A stretch of 64,000 bases of DNA from Oryzias latipes. Its lineage: Eukaryota > Chordata > Actinopteri > Beloniformes > Adrianichthyidae. Under the pieces are notes generated by a model. The model ran no database searches. It was not told where the DNA came from and saw nothing but the letters and a program-made list of their open reading frames with translations. Positions 1-21,766 of the stretch are shown here, in pieces (position 1 is the stretch's first letter; each line of letters begins with the position of its first letter). The position numbers were made by a program, and so were the translations under genes. The DNA lies in contig NC_019866.2 in NCBI RefSeq assembly GCF_002234675.1, positions 8,151,261 to 8,215,260 on the forward strand, given 5' to 3'.

Positions 1-84
1 AAGATTTCTATGTTGCTATTTCCATCATGACTCTTGTCTGAATCATGTCCTGCAGAAAAACAGTCCTCAAGTGTCCATTTCATT

Positions 85-659
85 TTAAGCCCCACTCTGA
101 TCATCTTTTAAACTATTGTCAAGGAGTTCTCAGTGGTCTTTTAATTCTAATTATGCCATCTTTTGCCAAAATAGTTTCTGCAGTAGCAGGAGTTCTTTAG
201 AAATTCACCTCTGAGTTCTTAGCTGAATCATTGGTGCTGAGTTATCCCCCCTGTTGCTGAGAGCTCTCTGTTTACAAACTTTCCTGCTAGCTTACAGCCC
301 ATCACAACCCTAACCTAAAATTGAAGATTCGAACAAGCACGGCAAGCGATATTGAATCATCCAGCTGTACAGCTTTGAGCCAGATGCCAGCTCAGGCACG
401 GAAAACGAAGACGTACATGGATCTAGTTGTCTACTAGCATCAGAATGGAGCAGAGCAGAGCGCTTGTGACCCCACCCAATGGGTTTTTTAATGTAACAAA
501 TGGGATCTATTTCAAACAGCTGCTCCTTATTCACAACAATTTCAATAAAGAAATACTCTTAAAGAAATTCCTTAATATATGTCCTCAATCATCAAAAAAA
601 TGCCACAAGAAGATATTAAAAACAGCAAAATTACGATTTTTATTGGAGTGGGTCTCTAA
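85..659 (-). mobile_element. MITE, TTAA-ended family, copy 1 (full length, decayed)
   Basis: Both ends match the better preserved copy at 18939-19463 in reverse orientation: the left end reads TTAAGCCCCACTCTGATCATC and the right end reads ATTGGAGTGGGTCTCTAA. Shared internal landmarks include the CTAGCTTACAGCCC block near 290 and the GTCCTCAATCATCA block near 580. It lies in an intron of the gene that ends at 2525. No transposase is encoded, so it is a non-autonomous element. The short open frames inside it are chance. Confidence 0.65.
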
Positions 660-1507
660 GAAAGATGTAATTCAAGTAGATTAAAAAGGTTTCCTGAATT
701 GTTTAAATTAGAGGAAGGTCTGGGGGTACTCGGAGGCTGAAGCTGAAACAGATCTAGCAGAAGTCACTGTAGTTTCTGCTGCGATGATACTTAGGATACT
801 AAAATATAAAGTGTTTATTTTCTGCCTTGCTCAGTTTTATTCCTGCCGTTTTTTTTCTGCCTTGGTACCGGTAATGTTAAGAAGGGTAAAAAACAAAACC
901 ATTGATGGAAAAATCTAGAATAATATCCAAAACTGTTGAGTTAAAATGTAATTAAAATTTTTTTTATTGCAATTGTCATTGTTTGCCAGAAGAACAGGAA
1001 CAATAACTTTTATTGTTGTGTTGTTGTTGTTGTTTTTTCCACTGAGTGGGTTTTCATTTTATTCTGACACTATTCAGTCCATTTATCTATGAACATGTGC
1101 ACGCTCGCCCAACAGGACGTTTTCTTTGTACACGAGATTCAAATCAGGAATAAGGAGGTTATAAAGTCTGAAATGTTACTGTTTGAACTCTGTAGACACT
1201 TTGTGTGTTGCAGCTGCATCCATAAATAATTTGTGTGTAGACCTTTAATCACTTTATTTTAAAAAACTGTTTTCTTTTTAATTGTAGTGCAGTTTTTACC
1301 CTCAAATTCCTAACTAAACTAGGAAATTCCTTGAAATTGTAGGTCTGTTTAGCTTGAATTGTTATCAGTTTTGCAGAACAAAAAGATTAAGTTAAAGTTT
1401 CTTGATTATTTTTTATTTTTTCATTTTTAATTTTGCTTAAACATTAGCTTAAACTTAACTGATGGAGCGGACTGAACATGAATAAAACTCTCTTATCTTT
1501 TCCACAG

Positions 1508-2525
1508 CACCCTTCGATCACCTTCTTCTCCCATCCAGGAGGAGGATGAGGAGAAGCTGTCTGAGATGTCGGATGCTCAGCCGCACACCTTTCTCTCCAG
1601 CAGCCCCGCCCCCACAGACGTAAGCCTCGTCTTCACCACACGTTCGACCTCGACCCTGCACAACGTTAAATCACTTTGCTGGCTTTCTTCTAGGCCACGG
1701 CGACGGAGGACGCGGCAGAGTCGCTCTCTCCAGATGATGGTAGGTTTTCCCGTTTGGCGCCGGGTACACAGCCCTTCAGGAATGTGTTTGAATGTCGTGC
1801 TGTTCTGCTTGATGCAGAGGACAGGATGCATTCTGCAGGAGACATTCTGCAAGACTGCAGCAGTGAGCACTGCATGTTGACCAAAGCTGAGAGCGATCCG
1901 GCGGGCGACCTGTCTCTTCCTGGTGAGAAAACCGCTTTAGCACCAAACGTTCCCCTGTGAACAATTTCCAACTATGTTATGCTTGAAGGAAGGTTAAAAA
2001 TGTCACCTTTTTTATTGTGTTTCCCTCTGAACAACCAACACTGTCCGCCTCGTTTGGCTCGGTTAGGTGGTAAAATCTCCATTCTCTTTAATCCGACTGT
2101 CAGCCTCTGATTGCTTGTGCTTTGCATCTAACCGGTTTGCCGTTTGCTGCTGTTTGTTTCTAACACTCCTCCGTTCAGCTCCTGTCTTCTCTGTATCGCC
2201 TCACTTTCTGCAGCTCTAGGTCCCGATTCCTGCTCTATTGGTGTGGAGGAATAACTGGTATGTAGGCTTTCCTGTCTGCTCTATTTCTTTGTGAGCTCCT
2301 CTGCTCCCTCTGTAGTGTTTCTTTAGACGGCTGTAGTGATGTCATAGCCTGAGTGTGTAGCTTTTTGTGACGTCAGTTAAAGGTGACCCCTAACCTGTGG
2401 GTGTCTCCTCAGGATCATCGGAGTCAACAGAAAGCCTGAAAAGTGAGAGCACCAACTGCTCCAGCCAGCCTCTTCTGTGTCCCACCATGAACCTCCATAT
2501 GGAAGATGAACACCTGAACCCCTGA
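1508..2525 (+). CDS. mgrn1: 3' coding exons of an MGRN1/RNF157-like E3 ubiquitin ligase (partial; N-terminus outside window)
   Basis: Four exons splice in phase: 1508-1619, 1694-1739, 1818-1922 and 2413-2525 (TGA 2523-2525). They encode an acidic, Ser/Pro-rich tail that begins TLRSPSSPIQEEDEEKLSE, contains SAGDILQDCSSEHC and ends MEDEHLNP. The EEDEEKLSE and ILQDxSxEHC blocks resemble my memory of the C-terminal region of mahogunin (MGRN1) and its paralogue RNF157, RING-type ubiquitin ligases with a long disordered tail. The RING domain itself is not in this window, so the identification rests on the tail and on synteny with AANAT. Codons are GC-rich compared with the introns, as for a real gene. 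An alternative last coding exon lies at 2214-2257. What else it could be: another Ser-rich tail protein. The partial gene continues left of position 1; no coding exon is seen at 1-1507. Confidence 0.6.
2214..2257 (+). other. Alternative exon giving a second C-terminus for the MGRN1-like protein
   Basis: A CAG acceptor at 2211-2213 and a GTATGT donor at 2258 bound 44 bases. In the phase left by exon 1818-1922 they read ALGPDSCSIGVEE followed by TAA at 2252-2254. The stop lies only 3 bases before the exon end, so inclusion should not trigger nonsense-mediated decay. MGRN1 is known to have isoforms that differ by alternative inclusion of a near-terminal exon, and a C-terminus of the form ALGPDSCSxGxxE fits my memory of that family. 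This supports both the exon and the gene call. Confidence 0.55.
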
Positions 2526-4000
2526 CTGAAACCACCAACCCTCTCATTCCTGTCACTCAACATTTCCTGCCCTGATGTGGACAGAAAAGAGCGTTTTCCT
2601 TGATTTTGGAGGAAATTTGTTTCAGTGTTCACGTCGTAAGACTCCTGTGAAGATGCTTCGGACTGAGAAAGATGTGTTTTCTTAACATTTGAAAAGATTT
2701 CGCCAACTTTTTCTTTGTTTGTTTGCCTCAGTCAGTCAGACCAGCGCTCCTCTAATTCCACTACCTTTGACGGTGGTGCTTTAAAGCACACTTACTTTAC
2801 ATTTCCTGTACACATTTCTTGACACTAAAAGTAAAAAATAACTTATAAATACAGTTTGTGGTTAAATATTGTATCCAGTAGTGAATCATAAGTATAATTT
2901 AAGGCATTTTTGTTTAGCCCTTACAGGTTTATGACCTCCAAAAAAAACACCTTTTGAGTTCATTTTGAACAAAATTATTGAGAAATCATTCCTTTTAAAA
3001 AGTGTATTTGAAGAATTTCTGTGCTTTGCTGTTTTAAACATAGTCTGTTGAACCATTGTGTATCTATGTAAGATATTTACTAAAATCCTCTGCTTAAAAA
3101 TGTATTCTTGCATAATATGTAGGAAAAAAACTGATAATGAAGTAACTATAACTTGCAGAATGTTTCACATTTTTATGACAAGAACTGCAGATTACCATCC
3201 TAACAGCTAAAATCAAAGATCGCTGAAGCCTGAAACCAGCTTATAGATAGATGCTCCACCTTCTCAAAAGCAGCACAGCCAGCGCGTTTGTCTTCGATGT
3301 GTCTGATCTCTGTCCAGTTTTTCTTTTGGTTTTTAAATGTTGCTGCAAAAACTGTTTGGTATGACATAGTGGCAAAGTTGGGGGTCGCATTCGTTTGGGC
3401 GGGGCAGCTTTATCTACTTTGGTCTTTTATGTGTAGCACCATGCATATAGATCTATGTGCCTTGAAATAATATGGCTGCCTGCCTGCTTGTGGAAACAGA
3501 CATTAGTGTTCTTCATTCTTCAGTTTCAATACATAAATGGTTTCTGACGCTCATGTACAGAGCGTTTTCTTTTTTTGTGTGTAATCTTTATAATGCCCAG
3601 ATAATAACAACGCATCTCATTAGTGTTAATGAATTAAACAAGTTAAACCATGAAGTTACTTTACTATGACGAGTTAAAAGTGATGCATTTAATATCTGTA
3701 TCTAGTTCAGGTGCAATCTTGTAATATTTGTGTTACTGAAAGAAACCTTGCAGAGTTTGCATTGTAATGAGTTGGCTTGCATTTGCTTGTGAGTTGAGAC
3801 CCCCCCCCCTTCTTTTCTGCTTTTTAATAATGCCCCCCCCTTTTTTTCTGTGCCATTTCAACTTGACACTGTGCCTTCCTGTTCTGACCACTGTCAACCT
3901 GGTATCCAGGATAACTCCTCAGTAGGTGGTGTCCTATCTCACCGTCTCTCTCTGTGTATAGACGCATGTGTAGAACAATAAAGAAACATTCAGTATCCCA
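2526..4000 (+). other. 3' UTR of the MGRN1-like gene, with polyadenylation signal
   Basis: AT-rich, no coding potential. The first good AATAAA after the stop is at 3977-3982, giving a 3' UTR of about 1.45 kb. Poly-C/poly-T tracts lie at 3800-3850. From there to about 4690 I see nothing but AT-rich intergenic sequence. Confidence 0.45.
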
Positions 4001-4692
4001 ACCAGACTTTTAATCTCTTTCCCTCAATAAGAGTTGTGATTATGCCTAAAGAATCTTTATTTAAAAAATTTTTAAGGCAAAAATCCAGATTAAAATGTGT
4101 GAAGTAAAAAAAAATACATTCTTAGTGAGATATTTCTACCAACTGGTGTGAAGATTCACAAGGTTTTAGTACTTCCTGAAGCTCTCTAGGAAAAGACAAT
4201 ACAACACCAAAAGATGGAGGCAAAAAGTCCAATTGTACACACTGTTTCATACAAATCCACAAATTATTTAACAAAAGGTGCAACTAACTGTACAAATACG
4301 ATAAATGAAAAACAAAGTTTGTAGGACAAAACAGCTTTAAAAATTAAAACTTTGCATTAGACTGTATTGCTCTGTGGTCAAATAAAACTGTGTCATGAAT
4401 TTATGCAGGTATTGTTTGAAATGCTATAAAAAAACGGTGATATGTTTAGGGCACACAACACGCCTCCCTCCCTGTAGTTGACATTCAGCTAATTATAATT
4501 GACCTTAGTTGGTACAAGCAAGCTTGTGATTGGGAGTCTTTTTTATTATTATTTATGTGTATATAAAAAGGCAAAATAGTAAAGATACAATAGAAAGAGA
4601 AACTGATTTTTGACTTCCTGATTGATTTTATACCGTTTTATCAACATAATCTCTGGTTTTCAACCAATTCTGCGGTTTTTCTCAGTGCTCGA

Positions 4693-5960
4693 TTGATTTT
4701 TCTGTGCAAATCTGCAGATTACATCCCTAGTGTAAACACACTGATTGCATTTGAGTCCAGGCTTTTCGGCCAGAACTTTATGAAGTTCTTTATATTCAAT
4801 ATTTACAGTAATTATATATTCAATGTTTCAAAACTCTTAAAACTCATGTTATTTGCTGATGACACTAATATATTCTATTCTAAAGACAATCATAGGGAAC
4901 TTATTAATGTGGTGAACACAGTGTTAAACAAAATAAAATCATGGATGGATTACAAGAAATTATATTTGAACATATATAAAACCAAAGTGATGTTTTTTGG
5001 TAACTACAACATTAAAATAAATAATGTATCAATTGAAAGTGTCACAGAAATCAAATTCTTAGGGGTTGTTATCAAAGTTGGAAGCCACACATCAGACAAA
5101 TACAAACTAAAGTTTCATAAAGTATTTCCATCATAAATAAATCTAAGTATATATTAAATACAACAATAGATTTTTATTGTACTGCTCCTTAATATTACCA
5201 TATTTCACCGACTTTATAGAAATTTGGGGAATAATTATAAGAGTTTACTATATCTCCTCTTTTTACTTCAAAAACCAGCCTCCAGAATTTTACATAAAGC
5301 CAGCTATCTTGATTATAAGAACTGTTTTTTTATTTTAAAACTGTATGACCTTGTGGATTTTTAGACCGCGCAACTTCTATACAGAGTTCTATAGTGGGAA
5401 ATCGTTACCATTCAATATCCAAAAACAGTTCTTAGAAAATGAAGGAGGCTGCAAACTGAGGGGATGTAGGAACTTCAAGATCAAACTGAAAACGAAAACA
5501 AAAAGTTTTTGTGTGTCGGTGTGTGGCACTAAACTTTGGAACGGGTTAAGTAATGAGCTCAAACAATATTCAAATATCCAAATATGTGAACTTGATTGAG
5601 GTAAAATAATCAAAGCTCTTTTAATTACAACCAATGAGTATTACATTGTGTAATGTGCAATAACAATTTGTGAAATGTTTTAATTATGGTACAATCAACA
5701 AGATTTTGATTTTCTTTACTTGATCTGCAATGTGGAGCAATGATATCTGGAGTAATATGAAATTGGATTCTGATTATAATCAATGAGTACTTCATATCTG
5801 TTACATGGTGTGGGATTCATGTTTCTGTTTGCTGAAATCCTGAATGATTGTTTTCTGAAAATAATCAATCATAAATATGCACTTGATTTTGTTACTTGAA
5901 AAGAATCTATCTGATCAGAACTGGATTACGAAAACTATGCAAAACTATAAAATTAAATAA
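4693..5960 (+). mobile_element. LINE fragment (CR1/L2-like reverse transcriptase, 5'-truncated and decayed)
   Basis: Translation at about 4840-5080 shows the reverse-transcriptase motif block LMLFADDTNIFYS, then KSWMDYKKLYLNIYKTK and EIKFLGVVI. These correspond to the FADD catalytic box and following thumb-side motifs of non-LTR retrotransposons. A second block at 5345-5599 (FCVSVCGTKLWNGLSNELK) is the typical C-terminal 'GPKLWN.LP' segment. The frame between the two is broken, so the copy is dead. A likely 3' end (TTCTTCCCACTCCTTTTCAA and an AAATAAATC tail) lies at about 7085-7310, separated by another repeat. The clade assignment is from motif style only. Confidence 0.7.
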
Positions 5961-5964
5961 CTCC

Positions 5965-7080
5965 GTTCAATTCAATTCTATTTATTTGCATAGCCCAAAT
6001 TCACAACAACAGTTGCCTCAATGGGCTTCGTATCGGTAATTGAAAAAGTAAAACATAAAATCAAAAGGACCATAAATACATAGAATTCAATAAGAAAATA
6101 CTAAATTGAACTAACAAACTGACTAAAATGGACATCCCTGCCCTTAGACCCCCCTTCGCGGTATAGATAAACTCCCAATAACCGGATTCCGGAAAAAACG
6201 AAGAAACTTCAGGGGTGCCCATATGAAGGAGGGATCCTCCCCCAGGACGGACAGGCGATTACCAGAACTCATAAAGAAGAATTAACTTATCTAACTCTAC
6301 AACTACATATTTAGCTTCATCCGGACGGAGTTGGGGGGACGGCCGGGGGCGCGAGTCGAGCCGGAGACAGGGTCAACAGCCAAGTGTAGGAGCAGGAGCA
6401 GAGACGAGGTACACGGCCAGGTACAGAGCAGAGACAGGCCAGGATCCACAGCCAGGCGTAGGAGCAGTAGTAGAGGCGAGCCAGAGACGAGGTATTCTAA
6501 AGACAATCATAGGGAAGTTCCTTAGGTACCGGAGCACGGATGAGCCAACTGGAATCTGGAAGCACTCCCACTCACTCGGAGGGAAATGGGAAAGAGGGAC
6601 AGTCCATGAATTGCTCTGCACCAAACAGAGGCATGGAGAACTAAATGATGAATAATAATCAAGAAAAGAGGAGAGAAGGAGGGTAGAAGTAGATGAGAAA
6701 AGAGGACAGAACCCCAGTGCACCATAGCTACCCCAGCTTCAAAATTACTAGCAGCCTACTAACAACTAATTGTTATTTAGTTTAATTTAAACACATTAAC
6801 ATTAAGTTAAATAATCTCTGAATACTAGCTAGTCTGACAATAAGCCTGTCCAAAGAGTAATGTTCTCAGTCTAACTTTGAATGTAGAAACTGTGTCGGTC
6901 TGTCTGACATGAGCTGGGAGTTTTTTCCATAAAACAGGGGCTTGGTGCCTAAACGCTCTACCTCCAACTGTACTTTTACTAATTCTGGGAATCACAAGCA
7001 GTCCTGCATTTTGGGAGCGAAGTGTTTCTATTTGAATGGTAAGGCACTATGAGGTCTTTGTTATAGGATGGGGCCATACC
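5965..7080. repeat. Teleost interspersed repeat, unclassified, sitting inside the LINE remnant
   Basis: Starts with the AATTCAATTCTATTTATTTGCATAG type head and contains the 'CACAACAACAGTTGCCTCA' and 'GGAGGGATCCTCCCCCAGGACGGACAG' style blocks that recur in many fish genomic sequences. A block at 6880-6970 has the familiar wording of the same family (GAGCTGGGAGTTTTTTCCAT). No intact frame. A 24-base stretch at 6493-6516 is identical to 4876-4899 in the neighbouring LINE. The edges are approximate. Confidence 0.5.
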
Positions 7081-7084
7081 AGCT

Positions 7085-7310
7085 GGGGTGGGATTACATA
7101 CACTCGCTTCTTCCCACTCCTTTTCAAGCCATAAATCAAGTTCTACTTGACTTTAGTTAACGATCACTATCTTTAATTAATCAAATGTGACTTAAGTGTG
7201 TCTTTGTTTTTGTTTGTTTATTCATCTATGCATTTCATAATTTCCGTAAACCTGTGTGATTTTTTTTGTATGGACTAATATTGAGATAAAATAAATCAAA
7301 TCAGGCCAAA
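7085..7310 (+). mobile_element. Probable 3' end of the LINE interrupted at 5960
   Basis: The GGTGGGATTACATACACTCG and CTTCTTCCCACTCC words followed by an A/T-rich run ending GAGATAAAATAAATCAAATC are typical of the 3' UTR of teleost non-LTR elements. Same orientation as the fragment at 4693-5960. Family not established. Confidence 0.4.
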
Positions 7311-8375
7311 ATCAAATAAAAATTAATTTGATTGTGTAAATTCACATTCCAGGCTGGGTTTCATTTGTAATGCATTCGAGGGAAACTCAATTTTTTTTAG
7401 AAGTCCAGTTGGTAAAAGGCCGTGTCACCACAGGACAGCTATGCTCCTTCCCCGTATGATGACCCAAAGATGTTCTTGTATTTGTGATTTGGCCAGCAGT
7501 CCGGCTGACAGCTTACAAATCAGATTTCCCCCCTTCATCACTGACTCACAGCTCTAAAAATGAAATAAAAAAAACAGTAATCCTTGAAATAATTTTGTTT
7601 TGATCTAATCTCTTAAAACAATGTTAAAAATGATTAGGGTCAAAATAGTTGACCGTGTTTGTGGAGCTCCCGAAATAAACATGCTTAAAAAATGTGCATT
7701 GACGGAAAAACAGAAGATAAAATGGAGATTATATATTATAAATCTTTCAATAGAATGAACTCTAAGGGTGTTTTTAAAATGGTGGGCCGACACTCATAAG
7801 AGCTTGTGTAAACAGGTTTACCTCAGGACAGTAAAAGTAAGTGCTCTCTCATTTAATTAGTTTGTCCTAAATCTCTTTAAGACATGAAATCATCCCGACA
7901 ACAATCCACCCAAATCTCCCTCCTCACTCTGTGCAGCTAAATTAGCCCACATGGCCTTGATCTCCACAAACACGTATCTCCAAAAAGACGTTATTAATTA
8001 TTACATAAGTTGGGCGGAGTGGGCATTTGCCAAAAACTGCTTTTTAAAATCTTAAATACCGGTAATCAGTTTTCAAAAGGATATTTTTCCTTTTTTGTTG
8101 TTATGGTTGTTGAAGCCCAAAACATGCAAAAAAAAAAAAAGCTTTCAACCTGTATTATTGATTTCATAACAGGGCTGTAAAATCCAATTTTTATTTCAAA
8201 TATTAGTGTTTTACTCGTAAATTTTGGCTTCGTGCTTTTATTTTGACTTTTTTCTATAAAGCACTTTGAATACCAAGTGTGGTGGAAAAGGTGCATTTCA
8301 AACAAACTTGCCTTGTTTTGTAAAACTTGTGGAAAATACAGCAAGAACAAGGAGTAAAACCGTAGGATTTACAGA
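7311..8375. other. Intergenic, AT-rich; nothing recognised
   Basis: Open frames here are short and unsupported on both strands. The downstream end is the likely proximal promoter region of aanat; its transcription start could not be placed. Confidence 0.5.
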
Positions 8376-8381
8376 CACGTG
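8376..8381. promoter_or_regulatory. Perfect E-box CACGTG upstream of aanat
   Basis: A palindromic CACGTG lies about 290 bases before the aanat start codon. Vertebrate AANAT genes are driven in retina and pineal by CLOCK/BMAL acting on such E-boxes, together with OTX/CRX sites. The motif is seen; the function is inferred. Confidence 0.4.
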
Positions 8382-8509
8382 CACAGCAAGCTATCCAGGT
8401 CTGAGACAGCTACTTTGTATTAAGAGATCAGCTAGAAAGGAGAGGAGGAGGAGCAGGAGACGACAAGAGGGACTGGAAGGTCAGCATTACATCTATTGAG
8501 ATGATCTAG

Positions 8510-9577
<1,068 letters not shown>

Positions 9578-9628
9578 TCAGCCCCCGGCTTCAGTTATTC
9601 ACCCATGACATGGACTCGGGACACAAAA

Positions 9629-9634
9629 AATAAA
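9629..9634 (+). terminator. Polyadenylation signal AATAAA of aanat
   Basis: The first AATAAA after the stop, about 52 bases downstream. A second AATAAA at 9957-9962 could give a longer 3' UTR. Confidence 0.5.
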
Positions 9635-9893
9635 TGAGACAGCAGACGCTGCACGTTCTGCCAGTTTCCGTCTAGAGCCACTGAGCGAGGAGCGACATCT
9701 GTGTGGACGAAGGCGACTTTAGGAAGGAATCATTGGTTCGAGCATCAAAATGAACCTTTTGCTTTTTATGGTAAATCATGTGGCTTAACTGATGTCTGAT
9801 TTCTGCTACTTTTCAGCTTCACATTCTGTTCTTGCAATTAAAAAAAGAGAAGGAGACAGATTCTTTTTTCTTTTTTACTGTTGTTTTCTGTTA

Positions 9894-9899
9894 CACGTG
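9894..9899. promoter_or_regulatory. Perfect E-box CACGTG just downstream of aanat
   Basis: CACGTG lies about 315 bases after the aanat stop. From memory, zebrafish aanat2 is controlled by a downstream module with E-boxes and photoreceptor elements; a 3' E-box here is suggestive but not proof. Confidence 0.3.
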
Positions 9900-10352
9900 T
9901 GTAGACAGGTAGCTAAAACACTACCGTGTTAAAAACAATAATCACTTCTTGAGAAGCAATAAACGAATAAACGGAAACATTCGAGTGCTCAGCATATTGT
10001 AACAAAAATATGGCAGTAGTTGGTACATTTTCTGTAAAGGCACCAAAGGCATTGATATTGTTGTCCCTGCTAGTCTGCAAAGTTGCCTGAATAATAAAAT
10101 CTACATCTGGACAGTGAACATAGAAAGTGGTCCTTTTCTCTGTAACAGCCATCGCCTCTCTTGTAAAGGGCTGCTGGATGCTTTGATGAGTTTCTGAGGT
10201 GCCTTCGCTCTGTTTCACTCATGACTGCTGCTGAATGGGAAGGAAAGAAAGTCTTCACGATGAGAGTAAAAGAACATAGACATATCGTTTTAGTTCACGG
10301 AAAGGGGGAAGAAGGATCCCCACACAGTCCACAACACTTCTGTGCTCACGCC
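9900..10352 (-). other. Convergent aanat/rhbdf1 3' flanks (rhbdf1 3' UTR)
   Basis: Lies between the two tail-to-tail genes. I could not find a clear minus-strand AATAAA, so the end of the rhbdf1 transcript is unknown. No gene is seen here. Confidence 0.4.
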
Positions 10353-20014
<9,662 letters not shown>

Positions 20015-21627
20015 GTTCTCTGTCCCACCCCAGGCCTGCCAGCTGCACAGATAGAAACAGACAGAATACAACAAATTTAACAAATCCTTAAAAATATCTC
20101 AAAAACACAGTTTAACTTTATTTTTTCCTGCAGTAAAGTACTGATCTGTTTGTCAATCACATCAGCTGTTTACAATAATGTAGGAATGACCTCGACACCC
20201 CCATTAGTATAATTTTCATTCAAAATTTAAAGTGTAAAGAAATGTAAAGATTTCAAAAAGTTTTTATCTTAGAATGTTTTGGTTGAAAACAAACAAAAAA
20301 GAGTCTCATAATTGTAAGACCCCTTTGGAATAAAATCTTGGAACATTTTATTTTTTTGTGAAGCGGTTTTTAGACATTTTTCATATTGTTTTGACCTCGT
20401 CTTTGCTTTGTTTTTGGATTTATCCTTTTTTTTTGCCTTTACATTCTCAATCTTTGTTAAAAAACACCAAAAACAAAACAGTTTGATCTCAATTTTTGTG
20501 ATTTATGCAGACAAAATTTATGTCATACATTCATTGTGGAATTATTATTTAATATATTAAGAAAATAAGAAGCTGAGGTTTTAATAAAGAGTTGTATATC
20601 AAGCTTTGCCACCAAAACAGTTTTAAATATAATCTATTAGAGCAAATTAGTATGAAATTTAAAAAGAAAACCACACTCGGAGGTACTGAACTACTATGTG
20701 TTAATTTTGGTCTGTAAGAGACCCTTTTTTTTACTTAAACATTCAACTATTTCTCCAAAGTAAAGAAAACAATTCAGAATTGGAAAACCTTCCCAAAACC
20801 TGCCACATCTGTGTTTATTGAATAAAGGGAAGCTTGTCGGCTTAATCTTAATCCCATAACTCATTTTAAAACAAGCTTAATTCCTCTCAGTGGTTTGAAG
20901 TAGTTCTACTTTCAGAGTGTATTTAATGGAGACTAATGACGGTGTGTGCATTCCCATGATGAGGCCTGTAAACCCCAGGAGGTGCACAGTAAAGCAGAGC
21001 ATCAGACAGTCTGCAGTCTTGTTATCATCACCAGCTCTGCTTTTTACTGTCCCACTGTCTAAACTCACACCACTGGATTCACTTCCTGCCTTGATCTTGG
21101 TTCCAATTATCCCCATGGAAAATTGTACTCTTAAAATGTTTAGTTGTGCACATTCCTTTGCTCTGCAATTAAGAAAAAAACACAGCAAAATAGATTTAAT
21201 CAAACTGCAAAAATGAAAAATTGAAAAAAAAACTCTCAGAGCAAGAATTAAGTTCATTACAATCCCAGTTTCCGTTCTATTCTTTGTCTGAATATCTATT
21301 AATTAAAATGCGACAATAGATCTTTGTCGTCAATGTCGTCACTTCTAGAGGTTTTCATAAGTTAAAGAAAGCAGGTCACGCCCTCACTTCTCTTGTTACA
21401 GAACTGGCTCCATGGAGGGAAAAAAAGAGGAAAGAAATCTGTGGCAGTCTGTGACCACATCTGTTTCACATTGGCATTTTAATGCACCACAAGCTTCTGT
21501 TTTAGCCCATGTGACGATGGGAAGTGTTGTCAGAAAAGCTCAGCAGAGGAAGAGGGGAAAACCTCCCACTGAGGACAGAAAAAGTAATCAGCCGTCAGCC
21601 TCTTCAGGTGATGGAAAATCACACTAC

Positions 21628-21766
21628 GGATACACCCATTGTTGCCCCGCGATGGACAGGCAAACTGTCCTGGATGTTCCCCACCTTCCCCCTAAATAGA
21701 TGGGATAGGCCCCAGCAACCTCCCTAACCCTGACGTGACCAAGCAGGAATAAAAGATGGATGGATT
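21628..21766 (+). mobile_element. 3' tail of a teleost SINE/LINE, ending in GATG repeats
   Basis: Contains CCCCGCGATGGACAGGCAAA, then GATGGGATAGGCCCCAGCAA, then an AAAGATGGATGGAT tail. This is the standard 3' sentence of an abundant teleost retroposon family and is related to the tails at 31747-32143 and 56480-56682. Truncated at the 5' side. Confidence 0.6.

Noticed and set aside
6303-6725. Several overlapping frames of 60-85 codons in a GC-richer stretch
   Set aside because: Part of an interspersed repeat; frames overlap on both strands and have low-complexity Arg/Ser composition.
20877-21257. 126-codon minus-strand frame in rhbdf1 intron 1, with a 99-codon frame opposite
   Set aside because: Both strands are open over the same AT-rich stretch with no domain or splice support; likely chance.
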